From Streptomyces lomondensis (GTDB lineage: Bacteria > Actinomycetota > Actinomycetes > Streptomycetales > Streptomycetaceae): a DNA stretch of 64,000 nt. The stretch spans positions 186,001 to 250,000 of the forward strand of contig NZ_BMWC01000003.1 in the NCBI RefSeq assembly GCF_014651035.1. The letters are read 5' to 3'. Under the pieces are notes generated by a model that ran no database searches, was not told the DNA's origin, and was given only the letters and a program-made list of their open reading frames with translations. Shown in pieces: positions 8,450 through 16,415 of this stretch (position 1 is the first letter of the stretch; each line of letters begins with the position of its first letter). A program made the position numbers and the translations under genes.

Positions 8450-9784
8450 ATGAGTCCCCCCGTCGCACCGCCGGGCTGGAGCCGCTGGCTCGTCCCGCCC
8501 GCCGCGCTCTCCGTCCACCTCTCCATCGGCCAGGCCTACGCCTGGAGCGTGTTCAAGCCGCCCCTGGAGTCCGCGCTCGGCCTCAGCGGCACGCAGAGCG
8601 CGCTGCCCTTCCAGCTGGGCATCGTCATGCTGGGCCTGTCCGCCGCGTTCGGCGGCACGCTCGTGGAGCGCAACGGCCCGCGCTGGGCGATGACGGTCGC
8701 CCTGGTCTGCTTCTCGTCCGGCTTCCTGCTCTCCGCGCTGGGCGCGGCCCTGGAGCAGTACTGGCTGATCGTCTTCGGCTACGGCTTCGTCGGCGGCATC
8801 GGCCTCGGCATCGGCTACATCTCGCCCGTCTCCACCCTGATCAAGTGGTTCCCGGACCGGCCCGGCATGGCCACCGGCATCGCCATCATGGGTTTCGGCG
8901 GCGGCGCGCTCATCGCCTCGCCCTGGTCGGCGCAGATGCTGGAGTCGTTCGGCGGCGACAGTTCCGGCATCGCGCTCGCCTTCCTGGTGCACGGCCTGTC
9001 GTACGCGGTCTTCATGCTGCTGGGTGTGCTCCTGGTCCGGGTTCCGGGCAGTGCCCCGCAGTCGCGGGGACCTGCGCGGCCGGCTGCCACCGGCCCGCAG
9101 GTCTCCGCGAACCAGGCCGTCCGCACCCCGCAGTTCTGGTGCCTGTGGATCGTGCTCTGCATGAACGTCACGGCCGGCATCGGCATCCTGGAGAAGGCCG
9201 CCCCGATGATCACGGACTTCTTCGCGGACACCTCCACACCCGTGTCCGTGACGGCCGCCGCCGGCTTCGTCGCGCTGCTGTCGGCCGCGAACATGGCCGG
9301 CCGCATCGGCTGGTCGTCGACCTCCGACCTGATCGGCCGCAAGAACATCTACCGCGTCTACCTCGGCGCCGGCGCGCTGATGTACGCGCTCATCGCCCTG
9401 TTCGGCGACACCTCCAAGCCGCTGTTCATCCTGTGCGCGCTGGTCATCCTCTCCTTCTACGGCGGCGGATTCGCGACCATTCCGGCATATCTGAAGGATC
9501 TGTTCGGTACACACCAGGTCGGGGCCATCCACGGGCGGCTGCTCACCGCCTGGTCCACGGCCGGGGTCCTCGGCCCGCTGATCGTGAACTGGATCGCCGA
9601 CCGGCAGGAGGAGGCGGGCCGGCACGGCGCGTCCCTGTACGGCATGTCGTTCGTCATCATGATCGGGCTGCTCGTCGTCGGCTTCGTCGCCAACGAACTC
9701 GTCCGGCCCGTCCACCCGCGTCACCACATCCCGGCACCGAAGGAGGCAGCGCATGTCCAGCCCCAGCAGTCAGAGTCCGCCTAG
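8450..9784 (+). CDS. OFA-family MFS transporter, probable oxalate:formate antiporter
   Basis: This 444-residue twelve-helix transporter has the signatures of the oxalate/formate antiporter branch: SIGQAYAWSVFKPPL in helix 1 and GRIGWSSTSDLIGRKN in the central loop. It probably exchanges external oxalate for internal formate at the cytoplasmic membrane. The chosen ATG at 8450 starts directly before the first hydrophobic region; the frame is open further upstream but crosses the promoter island. Neighbours are the divergent formate dehydrogenase operon and a 46-residue membrane protein overlapping its 3' end. Other monocarboxylates (L-lactate, pyruvate) are possible substrates of this family. 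Confidence 0.85.
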   Translation: MSPPVAPPGWSRWLVPPAALSVHLSIGQAYAWSVFKPPLESALGLSGTQSALPFQLGIVMLGLSAAFGGTLVERNGPRWAMTVALVCFSSGFLLSALGAALEQYWLIVFGYGFVGGIGLGIGYISPVSTLIKWFPDRPGMATGIAIMGFGGGALIASPWSAQMLESFGGDSSGIALAFLVHGLSYAVFMLLGVLLVRVPGSAPQSRGPARPAATGPQVSANQAVRTPQFWCLWIVLCMNVTAGIGILEKAAPMITDFFADTSTPVSVTAAAGFVALLSAANMAGRIGWSSTSDLIGRKNIYRVYLGAGALMYALIALFGDTSKPLFILCALVILSFYGGGFATIPAYLKDLFGTHQVGAIHGRLLTAWSTAGVLGPLIVNWIADRQEEAGRHGASLYGMSFVIMIGLLVVGFVANELVRPVHPRHHIPAPKEAAHVQPQQSESA

Positions 9785-9893
9785 CCCGGACCGGCGGTGG
9801 CTGATCGCCTTCGCCTGGACGTGGGTGGGCGTGCCGCTCGCCTACGGTCTGTACGAACTCGTCCGCAAGGCGACGCAGCTGTTCACCGGCTAG
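9753..9893 (+). CDS. 46-residue single-helix protein, probable MFS small subunit
   Basis: The ORF lies inside and beyond the 3' end of the antiporter gene, overlapping it by 32 bases in another frame. A near-perfect ribosome site (AAGGAGG) precedes its ATG at 9753. The product has a Ser/Pro-rich start, then one membrane helix (RRWLIAFAWTWVGVPLAYGL), then a short basic/amphipathic tail (YELVRKATQLFTG). Size, position and strong ribosome site suggest a membrane partner made in fixed ratio with the transporter. Small proteins of this kind are annotated beside OFA-type MFS genes in other actinomycetes. The second antiporter (33036-34424) has no visible equivalent. Confidence 0.75.
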   Translation: MSSPSSQSPPSPDRRWLIAFAWTWVGVPLAYGLYELVRKATQLFTG

Positions 9894-10043
9894 GGGTCCG
9901 ACGGCCGGCCGGGCGTCCCGGGCGCTGATGGAAGCCGACAACGCGGGCGGCCGTTTCCTGTCGCCTCGGCTGCCGTCGTACCCGCGAGTCACTGATCAGA
10001 CTGGTGGATCCGCTACCCAAGGCAACGAGGGGGACCCGCCCAC

Positions 10044-10982
10044 ATGAACGGCTCGCGCATCGCCGCCGTCGGCCACTACCAGCCCGCCAAGGTGCTCACC
10101 AACGAGGACCTGGCGGGCATGGTGGACACCAGTGACGAGTGGATCAGGAGCCGGGTGGGCATCCGCACCCGCCACATCGCCGGACCCGACGAGCCGGTCG
10201 ACGAGCTGGCCGCGCACGCCGCCGCCAAGGCCCTCGCGGCGGCCGGGCTGACCCCGGCCGACATCGACCTGGTGCTGGTCGCCACCTCCACCGCCGTCGA
10301 CCGCTCGCCCAACACGGCCGCCCGGGTCGCGGCCCGCCTGGGCATCCCGCAGGCCGCCACCATGGACCTCAACGTCGTGTGCGCCGGCTTCACCCACGCC
10401 CTGGCCACCGCCGACCACGCCGTCCGCGCGGGGGGCGCGAGCCGGGCGCTGGTCATCGGGGCCGACAAGATGTCCGAGGTGACCGACTGGAGCGACCGCA
10501 GCACGTGCGTGCTCGTCGGGGACGGGGCCGGGGCCGCGGTGGTGGAGGCCGCCGGCGAGCCGGACATCGGGCCGGTGCTGTGGGGGTCCGTGCCCGAGAT
10601 GGGGAACGCGGTGCGGATCGAGGGCACGCCGCCGCGCTTCGCCCAGGAGGGGCAGAGCGTCTACCGCTGGGCGACCACCCAGCTGCCGCCCATCGCGCGC
10701 CGGGCGTGCGAGCGGGCCGGACTGGAGCCCGCGGACCTCGCCGCCGTCGTGCTGCACCAGGCGAACCTGCGCATCATCGAGCCCCTCGCCGAGAAGATCG
10801 GCGCCGTGAACGCCGTCGTCGCCCGCGATGTCACCGAGTCCGGCAACACGTCCGCCGCGAGCATTCCGCTGGCCTTCTCCAAGCTGGTCGAGCGGGGCGA
10901 GGTCTCGACGGGCGACCCGGTCCTGCTGTTCGGCTTCGGCGGGAACCTCTCCTACGCCGGGCAGGTCGTCCGCTGCCCCTGA
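10044..10982 (+). CDS. 3-oxoacyl-ACP synthase III (FabH-like)
   Basis: The 312-residue KAS III-fold enzyme has an intact Cys113-His238-Asn268 triad (VVCAGFTHAL, LHQANLRII, ESGNTSAAS). Such enzymes condense an acyl-CoA with malonyl-ACP, either to start fatty acid synthesis or to act in specialised metabolism. No acyl carrier protein, FabD or FabF lies beside it, so it is not the housekeeping fab operon. The GntR gene follows 157 bp downstream on the same strand. A link to oxalate metabolism is not obvious; a starter-unit or acyl-transfer role is possible. Confidence 0.88.
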   Translation: MNGSRIAAVGHYQPAKVLTNEDLAGMVDTSDEWIRSRVGIRTRHIAGPDEPVDELAAHAAAKALAAAGLTPADIDLVLVATSTAVDRSPNTAARVAARLGIPQAATMDLNVVCAGFTHALATADHAVRAGGASRALVIGADKMSEVTDWSDRSTCVLVGDGAGAAVVEAAGEPDIGPVLWGSVPEMGNAVRIEGTPPRFAQEGQSVYRWATTQLPPIARRACERAGLEPADLAAVVLHQANLRIIEPLAEKIGAVNAVVARDVTESGNTSAASIPLAFSKLVERGEVSTGDPVLLFGFGGNLSYAGQVVRCP

Positions 10983-11046
10983 TCCCCCGTCGGGCCCGCC
11001 GGGGTGTGACGCGGTCAACTCCCGGAAGCCCTGGCTCCTGTGCGCC

Positions 11047-11076
11047 GTAGACTGTAGACGAAAGACAATCGATACT
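11047..11076. promoter_or_regulatory. Site B: probable operator/promoter of gntR
   Basis: Two GTAGAC hexamers (11047-11052 and 11054-11059) form GTAGACTGTAGAC. They are followed by GAAAGACAATC and GATACT, a possible -10 at 11071-11076. ACTGTAGAC is the reverse complement of part of site A, and GACAAT matches its other arm. The position 64 bp before the gntR ATG fits autoregulation. Confidence 0.5.
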
Positions 11077-11139
11077 GACTCTGCGGCGACACCGGCTTCC
11101 GCCGCGCTGTGCACGGCCCTGCCGAGGAGGGGGACCGCG

Positions 11140-11817
11140 ATGCTGTCGACAGGCCTGCCCCAGGGGGCGGTACCCAAGCTGGAACGCCCGGGTCCGCTGC
11201 GCGACCGCGTGTACGAGGCGCTGCTCGAACTCATCACCACCCGTGCCCTCCAGCCGGGCCAGCACCTAGTCGAGAGCGAGCTGGCCGGGCATCTGGGGGT
11301 CTCCCGGCAGCCGGTGCGGGAGGCGCTCCAGCGGCTCAACACCGAGGGGTGGGTCGATCTGCGGCCCGCCCAGGGCGCGTTCGTGCACGAGCCGACGGAG
11401 GAGGAGGCCGACCAGCTTCTCACGGTCCGTACGCTGCTGGAGGCCGAGGCCGCCCGGCTCGCGGCGGCGGGCGCGGACAGCGCCGGCATCGCCGCCCTGG
11501 AAGCGCTGTGCGCGGAGGGCGAGAAGGCCGTCGAGGCCGACGACGTGGACGGGGCCGTCGCCATGAACGCCCGCTTCCACGCGAAGATCATGGAGCTCGC
11601 GGGCAACGCCGTCCTCGCCGAACTCGCCGCGCAGGTCGACCGGCGCGTGCGCTGGTACTACACGCCCGTCGCCCGCCAGCGCGGCCACCAGTCGTGGATC
11701 GAGCACCGCGAACTGATCGCGGCGGTCGCCGCCCGGGACGAGCAGCGGGCCACCCAGCTGATGCGCGAACACACCGAGCACACACGGCGGTCGTACCACG
11801 CGCGGGCGGGTTCCTGA
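11140..11817 (+). CDS. GntR-family regulator, FCD subfamily
   Basis: This 225-residue protein has an N-terminal winged helix (LRDRVYEALLELITTRALQPGQHLVESELAGHLGVSRQPVREALQRLNTEGWV, residues about 19-72). An all-helical FCD ligand domain follows (RTLLEAEAARLAA, NARFHAKIMELAGN, HRELIAAVAARD). FCD regulators usually sense small carboxylates bound near a metal. The ATG at 11140 follows a GAGGAGGGG ribosome site and places the helix-turn-helix at the expected distance. It is the only GntR gene in the window and is linked to the oxalate/formate genes by position and by the motif at sites A, B and C. Confidence 0.9.
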   Translation: MLSTGLPQGAVPKLERPGPLRDRVYEALLELITTRALQPGQHLVESELAGHLGVSRQPVREALQRLNTEGWVDLRPAQGAFVHEPTEEEADQLLTVRTLLEAEAARLAAAGADSAGIAALEALCAEGEKAVEADDVDGAVAMNARFHAKIMELAGNAVLAELAAQVDRRVRWYYTPVARQRGHQSWIEHRELIAAVAARDEQRATQLMREHTEHTRRSYHARAGS

Positions 11818-11920
11818 GGCCTCACCGGCCGCGTTCCGGGGGCGCGTCGGCCGCGTTCTTAGGGCCTCACCGGCCGCGTTCCAGGGACGCATCGGCCGCG
11901 CTCCTCCGGCCTCAGCCGGC
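11818..11920. repeat. 45-bp direct repeat, 2.3 copies
   Basis: Units at 11818-11862 and 11863-11907 begin with GGCCTCACCGGCCGCGTTCC. A 13-bp partial third unit runs into the stop region of the thioesterase gene. The copies differ at a handful of positions. The array fills the whole gap between the convergent gntR and thioesterase genes and is GC-rich enough to fold, so it may act as a terminator. Confidence 0.75.
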
Positions 11921-12319
11921 TGTCAGCACCGCCTGAGTCTGCGTCGTCTGGCCCACCAGGGTGCCGTTCTCGTCGCGCAGGTCCGTCCGGACGGCGATGA
12001 AGGAGCGGCCCACGTGCACGGGCTGCGCCTCGGCGTGGACGGTGCCCGACCGCACGGCGCGGAAGAAGTTCGTCTTCGATTCGACCGTCGAGGTGCTCGC
12101 GCCCGACGGCAGGTTGAGGAACGCGCACACCGCGCCGGCCGTGTCGGCCAGTGCCATCAGCGCGCCGCCGTGCAGGGTGCCACCCACCGTGCACAACTCC
12201 GGGGCCCAGGCGAGCGTGGCCCTGACCCGAGCGGGAGCGGCCTCCTCCAGAGCGATGCCCAGCTCACCGGCGAAGGGCACCGCCCGCAACAGGGCTTGCA
12301 GGGCAGGGGCGTCGGACAT
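11912..12319 (-). CDS. PaaI-type hotdog thioesterase
   Basis: This 135-residue single-hotdog protein has the family segments VGGTLHGGALMALADTAGAVCAFLNLP and ESKTNFFRAVRSGTVHAEAQPVHVGRSFIAVRTDLRDENG. It should hydrolyse acyl-CoA thioesters, often aryl-acetyl or medium-chain types. The gene is alone on its strand, convergent with gntR, with a perfect 15-bp palindrome 66 bp upstream. The exact substrate cannot be read from the sequence. Confidence 0.88.
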   Translation of the reverse strand: MSDAPALQALLRAVPFAGELGIALEEAAPARVRATLAWAPELCTVGGTLHGGALMALADTAGAVCAFLNLPSGASTSTVESKTNFFRAVRSGTVHAEAQPVHVGRSFIAVRTDLRDENGTLVGQTTQTQAVLTAG

Positions 12320-12385
12320 ACGGGACCTCCCGAGGGGGCAACCAGGACGGAGGCCAGCCTGACCCGGGCCCGCACCAACGGTCGA

Positions 12386-12400
12386 TTACCTGCGAGGTAA
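12386..12400. promoter_or_regulatory. Perfect palindrome TTACCT-GCG-AGGTAA
   Basis: This perfect 15-bp inverted repeat stands out by base composition in the 244-bp gap between the divergent thioesterase and ROK genes. Its TTACC...GGTAA form is typical of TetR-family operators. No TetR gene is present in the window, so the cognate regulator would be elsewhere. It lies 66 bp upstream of the thioesterase start. Confidence 0.5.
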
Positions 12401-12563
12401 GGGCCGCACCCCTCGCCTTTGTCCTGTGAGTGGAAAAAGTGGAGGGCAATTCCTGCGCGACTTCTTCCCACCCTCGGCAGCCGCTGCTACGTTCCCTCCG
12501 AAAGCAAGCCACGATGTGGCGGAAAACCGGCGCGCACAGGCCGATCGAGGCGGGGAGGGGCTC

Positions 12564-13754
12564 GTGAGACGCATGACCGCACGACCCGGAAACGCCCACC
12601 AGGCCCGGCTGCTCAAGCTGTTGCGCGACGGCGGCCCCAACTCCCGCGCCCAGCTGGGCGACCAGATCGACCTCTCGCGGTCCAAGCTGGCCGTGGAGGT
12701 GGACCGGCTGCTGGAGACGGGTCTGGTCGTGGCCGACGGACTCGCCGCCTCGCGCGGTGGCCGCCGCAGCCACAACGTCCGCCTCAACCCCGAACTCCGG
12801 TTCCTCGGCGTCGACATCGGCGCGACCTCGGTCGACGTCGCCGTCACCAACGCCGAGCTGGAGACCCTCGGGCACCTCAACCAGCCCATGGACGTGCGCG
12901 AAGGCCCCGTCGCGGTCTTCGAGCAGGTCCTGGCCATGGCCGCCAAACTCAAGGCCTCGGGGCTCGCGGAGGAGTTCGACGGCGCCGGCATCGGCGTCCC
13001 GGGCCCGGTCCGCTTCCCCGAGGGCATCCCGGTGGCACCGCCGATCATGCCCGGCTGGGACGGCTTCCCCGTACGGGAGGCGCTCAGCCAGGAACTCGGC
13101 TGCCCGGTCATGGTCGACAACGACGTGAACCTCATGGCGATGGGCGAGCAGCACGCGGGCGTCGCCCGCACCGTCGCCGACTTCCTCTGCGTCAAGATCG
13201 GCACCGGCATCGGCTGCGGCATCGTCGTCGGCGGTGAGGTCTACCGCGGTACGACGGGCAGCGCCGGCGACATCGGACACATCCAGGCCGTGCCCGACGG
13301 CCGTCCCTGCGCGTGCGGCAACCGGGGCTGCCTGGAAGCCCACTTCAGCGGGGCGGCCCTCGCCCGCGACGCCACGGAGGCCGCCCAGCAGGGGCTGTCG
13401 GCCGAACTGGCCTCGCGGCTGGAGACGAACGGCGCTCTCACCGCCGTCGACGTCGCCGCCGCGGCCGCCGCGGGCGACGCCACCGCACTCGACCTGATCC
13501 GCGAGGGCGGCAACCGCACCGGCCAGGTCATCGCCGGCCTGGTCAGCTTCTTCAACCCGGGCCTGGTGGTGATCGGCGGCGGGGTGACCGGCCTCGGCCA
13601 CACCCTGCTCGCCGCGATCCGCACCCAGGTCTACCGCCAGTCGCTGCCGCTGGCGACCGGCAACCTGCCCATCGTCCTAGGCGAGTTGGGCCCCGCCGCC
13701 GGCGTCACCGGCGCGGCCCGGCTCATCAGCGATCACCTGTTCTCTCCCGCGTAG
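12564..13754 (+). CDS. ROK-family transcriptional repressor
   Basis: The protein has an N-terminal winged helix (AHQARLLKLLRDGGPNSRAQLGDQIDLSRSKLAVEVDRLL) and a ROK sugar-kinase-like domain. That domain shows DIGATSVDVAVTNA near residue 85 and the zinc motif CACGNRGCLEAHFSG near residue 250. Such proteins repress sugar operons and are released by a sugar or sugar phosphate. The GTG at 12564 is preferred because GGGGAGGGG lies just upstream; the ATG at 12573 is the alternative, and an upstream GTG at 12426 would add a non-conserved extension. It heads the co-oriented sugar ABC operon and is the obvious controller of it. Confidence 0.9.
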   Translation: MRRMTARPGNAHQARLLKLLRDGGPNSRAQLGDQIDLSRSKLAVEVDRLLETGLVVADGLAASRGGRRSHNVRLNPELRFLGVDIGATSVDVAVTNAELETLGHLNQPMDVREGPVAVFEQVLAMAAKLKASGLAEEFDGAGIGVPGPVRFPEGIPVAPPIMPGWDGFPVREALSQELGCPVMVDNDVNLMAMGEQHAGVARTVADFLCVKIGTGIGCGIVVGGEVYRGTTGSAGDIGHIQAVPDGRPCACGNRGCLEAHFSGAALARDATEAAQQGLSAELASRLETNGALTAVDVAAAAAAGDATALDLIREGGNRTGQVIAGLVSFFNPGLVVIGGGVTGLGHTLLAAIRTQVYRQSLPLATGNLPIVLGELGPAAGVTGAARLISDHLFSPA

Positions 13755-13755
13755 T

Positions 13756-13824
13756 CCTGTTCGACAGCACGGCTCACCAGCACAGCGCCCTGTTCTGCCC
13801 TGCCCTGAACACGCCTGTTCGACA
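13756..13824. repeat. Two CCTGTTCGACA repeats upstream of the ABC operon
   Basis: The 11-mer CCTGTTCGACA occurs at 13756-13766 and 13814-13824 inside the 109-bp gap before the ABC ATPase gene. Two copies in one short promoter-like gap suggest a protein-binding site, possibly for the adjacent ROK protein. Neither copy is a clear palindrome. Confidence 0.35.
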
Positions 13825-13863
13825 AGCGCCCTGACACCGGCCCGCCCGCCAAGGGGAATCCGC

Positions 13864-15381
13864 ATGGCATCAGAACCACCGCTGCTCAGCATGTCCGGCA
13901 TCACCAAGTCGTTCCCCGGAGTCCGGGCCCTCGACGGCGTCGACCTCGACGTCCTGGCCGGCGAGGTGCACTGCCTGCTCGGCCAGAACGGGGCCGGCAA
14001 GTCCACCCTCATCAAGGTCCTGGCCGGCGCCCACCAGCCCGACACCGGCACCATCCGCTGGCGCGGCGAGGGGGTCACGCTCCGCTCGCCGATCGCCGCC
14101 ATGCGCCTCGGCATCGCCACCATCTACCAGGAACTCGACTTGGTGGAGCACCTGTCGGTCGCCGAGAACGTCCACCTGGGGCATGAGCCGACCGCCGCCG
14201 GCTTCGTCGTCCGGGGCAAGGCGGCGAAGGAGTCGACAGCAGTGCTGCTCAAGCGACTCGGCCATGCGGAGATCGATCCGGCCCGGCTCGTCGGGGAGTT
14301 GTCCGCGGCGCAGCAGCAGATCGTGTCCATGGCCCGGGCGCTCTCCCACGACGTGCGGCTGATCGTGATGGACGAGCCGTCCGCCGCCCTCGACCCGGAC
14401 GAGGTCGACAACCTCTTCCGTATCGTCGGCGACCTCACCGCCGCCGGAGTCGCCGTCGTCTACATCTCGCACCGGCTGGAGGAGATCCGCCGCATCGGCG
14501 ACCGGGTGACGGTCCTGAAGGACGGGCGGGCCGTCGCGAACGGACTCCCGGCGAAGTCGACCCCGACGCGTGAGGTCGTCGCCCTAATGACCGGGCGCAA
14601 CGTCGAGTACGTCTTCCCCGACCGGCCCGTCTCCCCGCCGCCCGGCGAACCCGTGCTGAAGGTCCAAGGGCTGTCCCGGCAGGGCGAGTTCGAGACGCTC
14701 GACCTGGAGGTGCGGCCGGGCGAGATCGTCGGCCTCGCCGGACTCGTCGGCTCGGGACGCTCAGAGATCCTGGAGACCGTCTACGGCGCCCGCAAACCGA
14801 CGGCCGGTCAGGTGCTGGTCGACGGCCGGGCGTTGAAGCCGGGCAGCGTCCGGGCAGCCGTCCGGGCCGGACTCGGGCTCGCCCCCGAGGAACGCAAGGC
14901 GCAGGCCCTGCTGATGCTGGAGTCCGTCACCCGCAACGTGTCGGTCTCCTCCATGTCCCGTTTCTCGCGCGGCGGCTGGATCGACCGGGGCGCCGAACTC
15001 GGCGCCGCCCGCGCCGCCACCCGCGAGCTGTCGCTGAGGCCCGACAACCCGTCCGTGCCGGTGCGCACCCTGTCCGGCGGCAACCAGCAGAAGGCCGTCC
15101 TGGCCCGCTGGCTGCTGCGCGGCTGCAAGGTGCTGCTGCTCGACGAACCCACCCGCGGCGTCGACGTCGGCGCCCGTGCCGAGCTCTACGCGGTCATCCG
15201 CCGGCTGGCGGACGAGGGCCTCGCCGTGCTGCTGGTCTCCAGCGAGGTGCCCGAGGTGCTCGGTCTCGCCGACCGCGTCCTGGTGCTGCGCGAGGGCCGG
15301 GTCGTCCACACGGCACCCGCGCGCCAACTCGACGAACACCGCGTACTCGACCTGGTCATGGAAGGAAGCCCGGCGTCATGA
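13864..15381 (+). CDS. Sugar ABC transporter ATPase (RbsA/MglA type)
   Basis: The 505-residue protein has two fused ATPase domains. The first has an intact Walker A (GQNGAGKSTLIK, about residue 42) and Walker B (RLIVMDEPSAALDPDE). The second has the degenerate Walker A usual for this family (GLVGSGRSEILE) and a clear signature and Walker B (LSGGNQQKAVLARWLL, VLLLDEPTRGVDVG). It energises uptake of a monosaccharide or similar polyol. The ATG follows AAGGGG, and the gene overlaps the permease by four bases. Confidence 0.95.
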   Translation: MASEPPLLSMSGITKSFPGVRALDGVDLDVLAGEVHCLLGQNGAGKSTLIKVLAGAHQPDTGTIRWRGEGVTLRSPIAAMRLGIATIYQELDLVEHLSVAENVHLGHEPTAAGFVVRGKAAKESTAVLLKRLGHAEIDPARLVGELSAAQQQIVSMARALSHDVRLIVMDEPSAALDPDEVDNLFRIVGDLTAAGVAVVYISHRLEEIRRIGDRVTVLKDGRAVANGLPAKSTPTREVVALMTGRNVEYVFPDRPVSPPPGEPVLKVQGLSRQGEFETLDLEVRPGEIVGLAGLVGSGRSEILETVYGARKPTAGQVLVDGRALKPGSVRAAVRAGLGLAPEERKAQALLMLESVTRNVSVSSMSRFSRGGWIDRGAELGAARAATRELSLRPDNPSVPVRTLSGGNQQKAVLARWLLRGCKVLLLDEPTRGVDVGARAELYAVIRRLADEGLAVLLVSSEVPEVLGLADRVLVLREGRVVHTAPARQLDEHRVLDLVMEGSPAS

Positions 15382-16397
15382 CGCAGCCCGTCTCCCCGCC
15401 CCGGGACAGCAGCACCGACAAGGTGCCCGCAGTCCAGCCCCCGGCCTGGCGCGGCCTGATGGCCCGCGCCGACGTCCGCACCCTGTCCCTGCTCGGCGTG
15501 CTCGCCGCGCTGGTCCTCATCGGCGGCATCACCAAACCCGACGAGTTCCTCGACACCCGCAACCTGCAACTCGTCCTCACCCAGGCGTCCGTCATCGGTG
15601 TCGTCACCGTGGGCATGACCTTCGTCATCGTCTCCGGCGGCATCGACCTGTCGGTCGGCGCGATCGTCGCCCTCGCCTCCGTGTGGGCCACGACCGTAGC
15701 CACCCAGGAGTACGGCTTCGCGGGCATCCTCTTCACGGCGGTCGTCGTCGGCGTCGGCTGCGGCCTGGTCAACGGGGTGCTCATCGCCTACGGCGCGATG
15801 GTGCCCTTCATCGCCACCCTCGCCATGCTGGCCTCCGCCCGCGGACTCGCCCTCCAGATCACCGACGGCAAGACGCAGATCGTCACCGTGCCCTCGGTGC
15901 TCGACCTGGGCGAGCGCGACGCCTACGTGCTCGGCATCCCGCCGCTGGTGCTGGTGTTCGCCGTGGTCACGGTCATCGGCTGGCTGGTGCTCAACCGCAC
16001 CACGTTCGGACGCCGCACGGTCGCCGTCGGCGGCAACCCGGAGGCCGCCCGGCTCGCCGGCATCGACGTCCGCCGTCAGCGGCTCTACCTCTACCTGCTG
16101 TCCGGGCTGTGCTGCGGCATCGCCGCCTTCCTGCTGATCGTCCTGTCCGGCTCCGGCCAGAACACCAACGGCAACCTCTACGAACTCGACGCCATCGCCG
16201 CCGCCATCATCGGCGGCACCCTCCTGACCGGCGGCCGCGGCACCATCACCGGCTCCGTCCTCGGCGTCCTGATCTTCACCACGATCACCAACATCTTCGC
16301 CCTGAACAACCTGCAGAGCGACGTCCAGCAGATCGCCAAGGGCGCGATCATCGTCGCCGCCGTGCTGGTCCAGCGCCGTACCGCGAGCACGACTTGA
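15378..16397 (+). CDS. Sugar ABC transporter permease (RbsC type)
   Basis: The 339-residue integral membrane protein has about eight to ten hydrophobic segments and the family signatures GMTFVIVSGGIDLSVGAIVAL and GGNPEAARLAGIDVRR. The segment AAAIIGGTLLTGGRGTITGSVLG near the C-terminus is also typical of ribose/galactose-type permeases. It is translationally coupled to the ATPase (ATGA at 15378) and would form the homodimeric channel. Confidence 0.95.
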   Translation: MTQPVSPPRDSSTDKVPAVQPPAWRGLMARADVRTLSLLGVLAALVLIGGITKPDEFLDTRNLQLVLTQASVIGVVTVGMTFVIVSGGIDLSVGAIVALASVWATTVATQEYGFAGILFTAVVVGVGCGLVNGVLIAYGAMVPFIATLAMLASARGLALQITDGKTQIVTVPSVLDLGERDAYVLGIPPLVLVFAVVTVIGWLVLNRTTFGRRTVAVGGNPEAARLAGIDVRRQRLYLYLLSGLCCGIAAFLLIVLSGSGQNTNGNLYELDAIAAAIIGGTLLTGGRGTITGSVLGVLIFTTITNIFALNNLQSDVQQIAKGAIIVAAVLVQRRTASTT

Positions 16398-16415
16398 GGA
16401 AAGGGTTCCCCCGCC

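Noticed and set aside
10044..10982. FabH as the start of a biosynthetic gene cluster
   Set aside because: No carrier protein, other ketosynthase or tailoring genes lie beside it.
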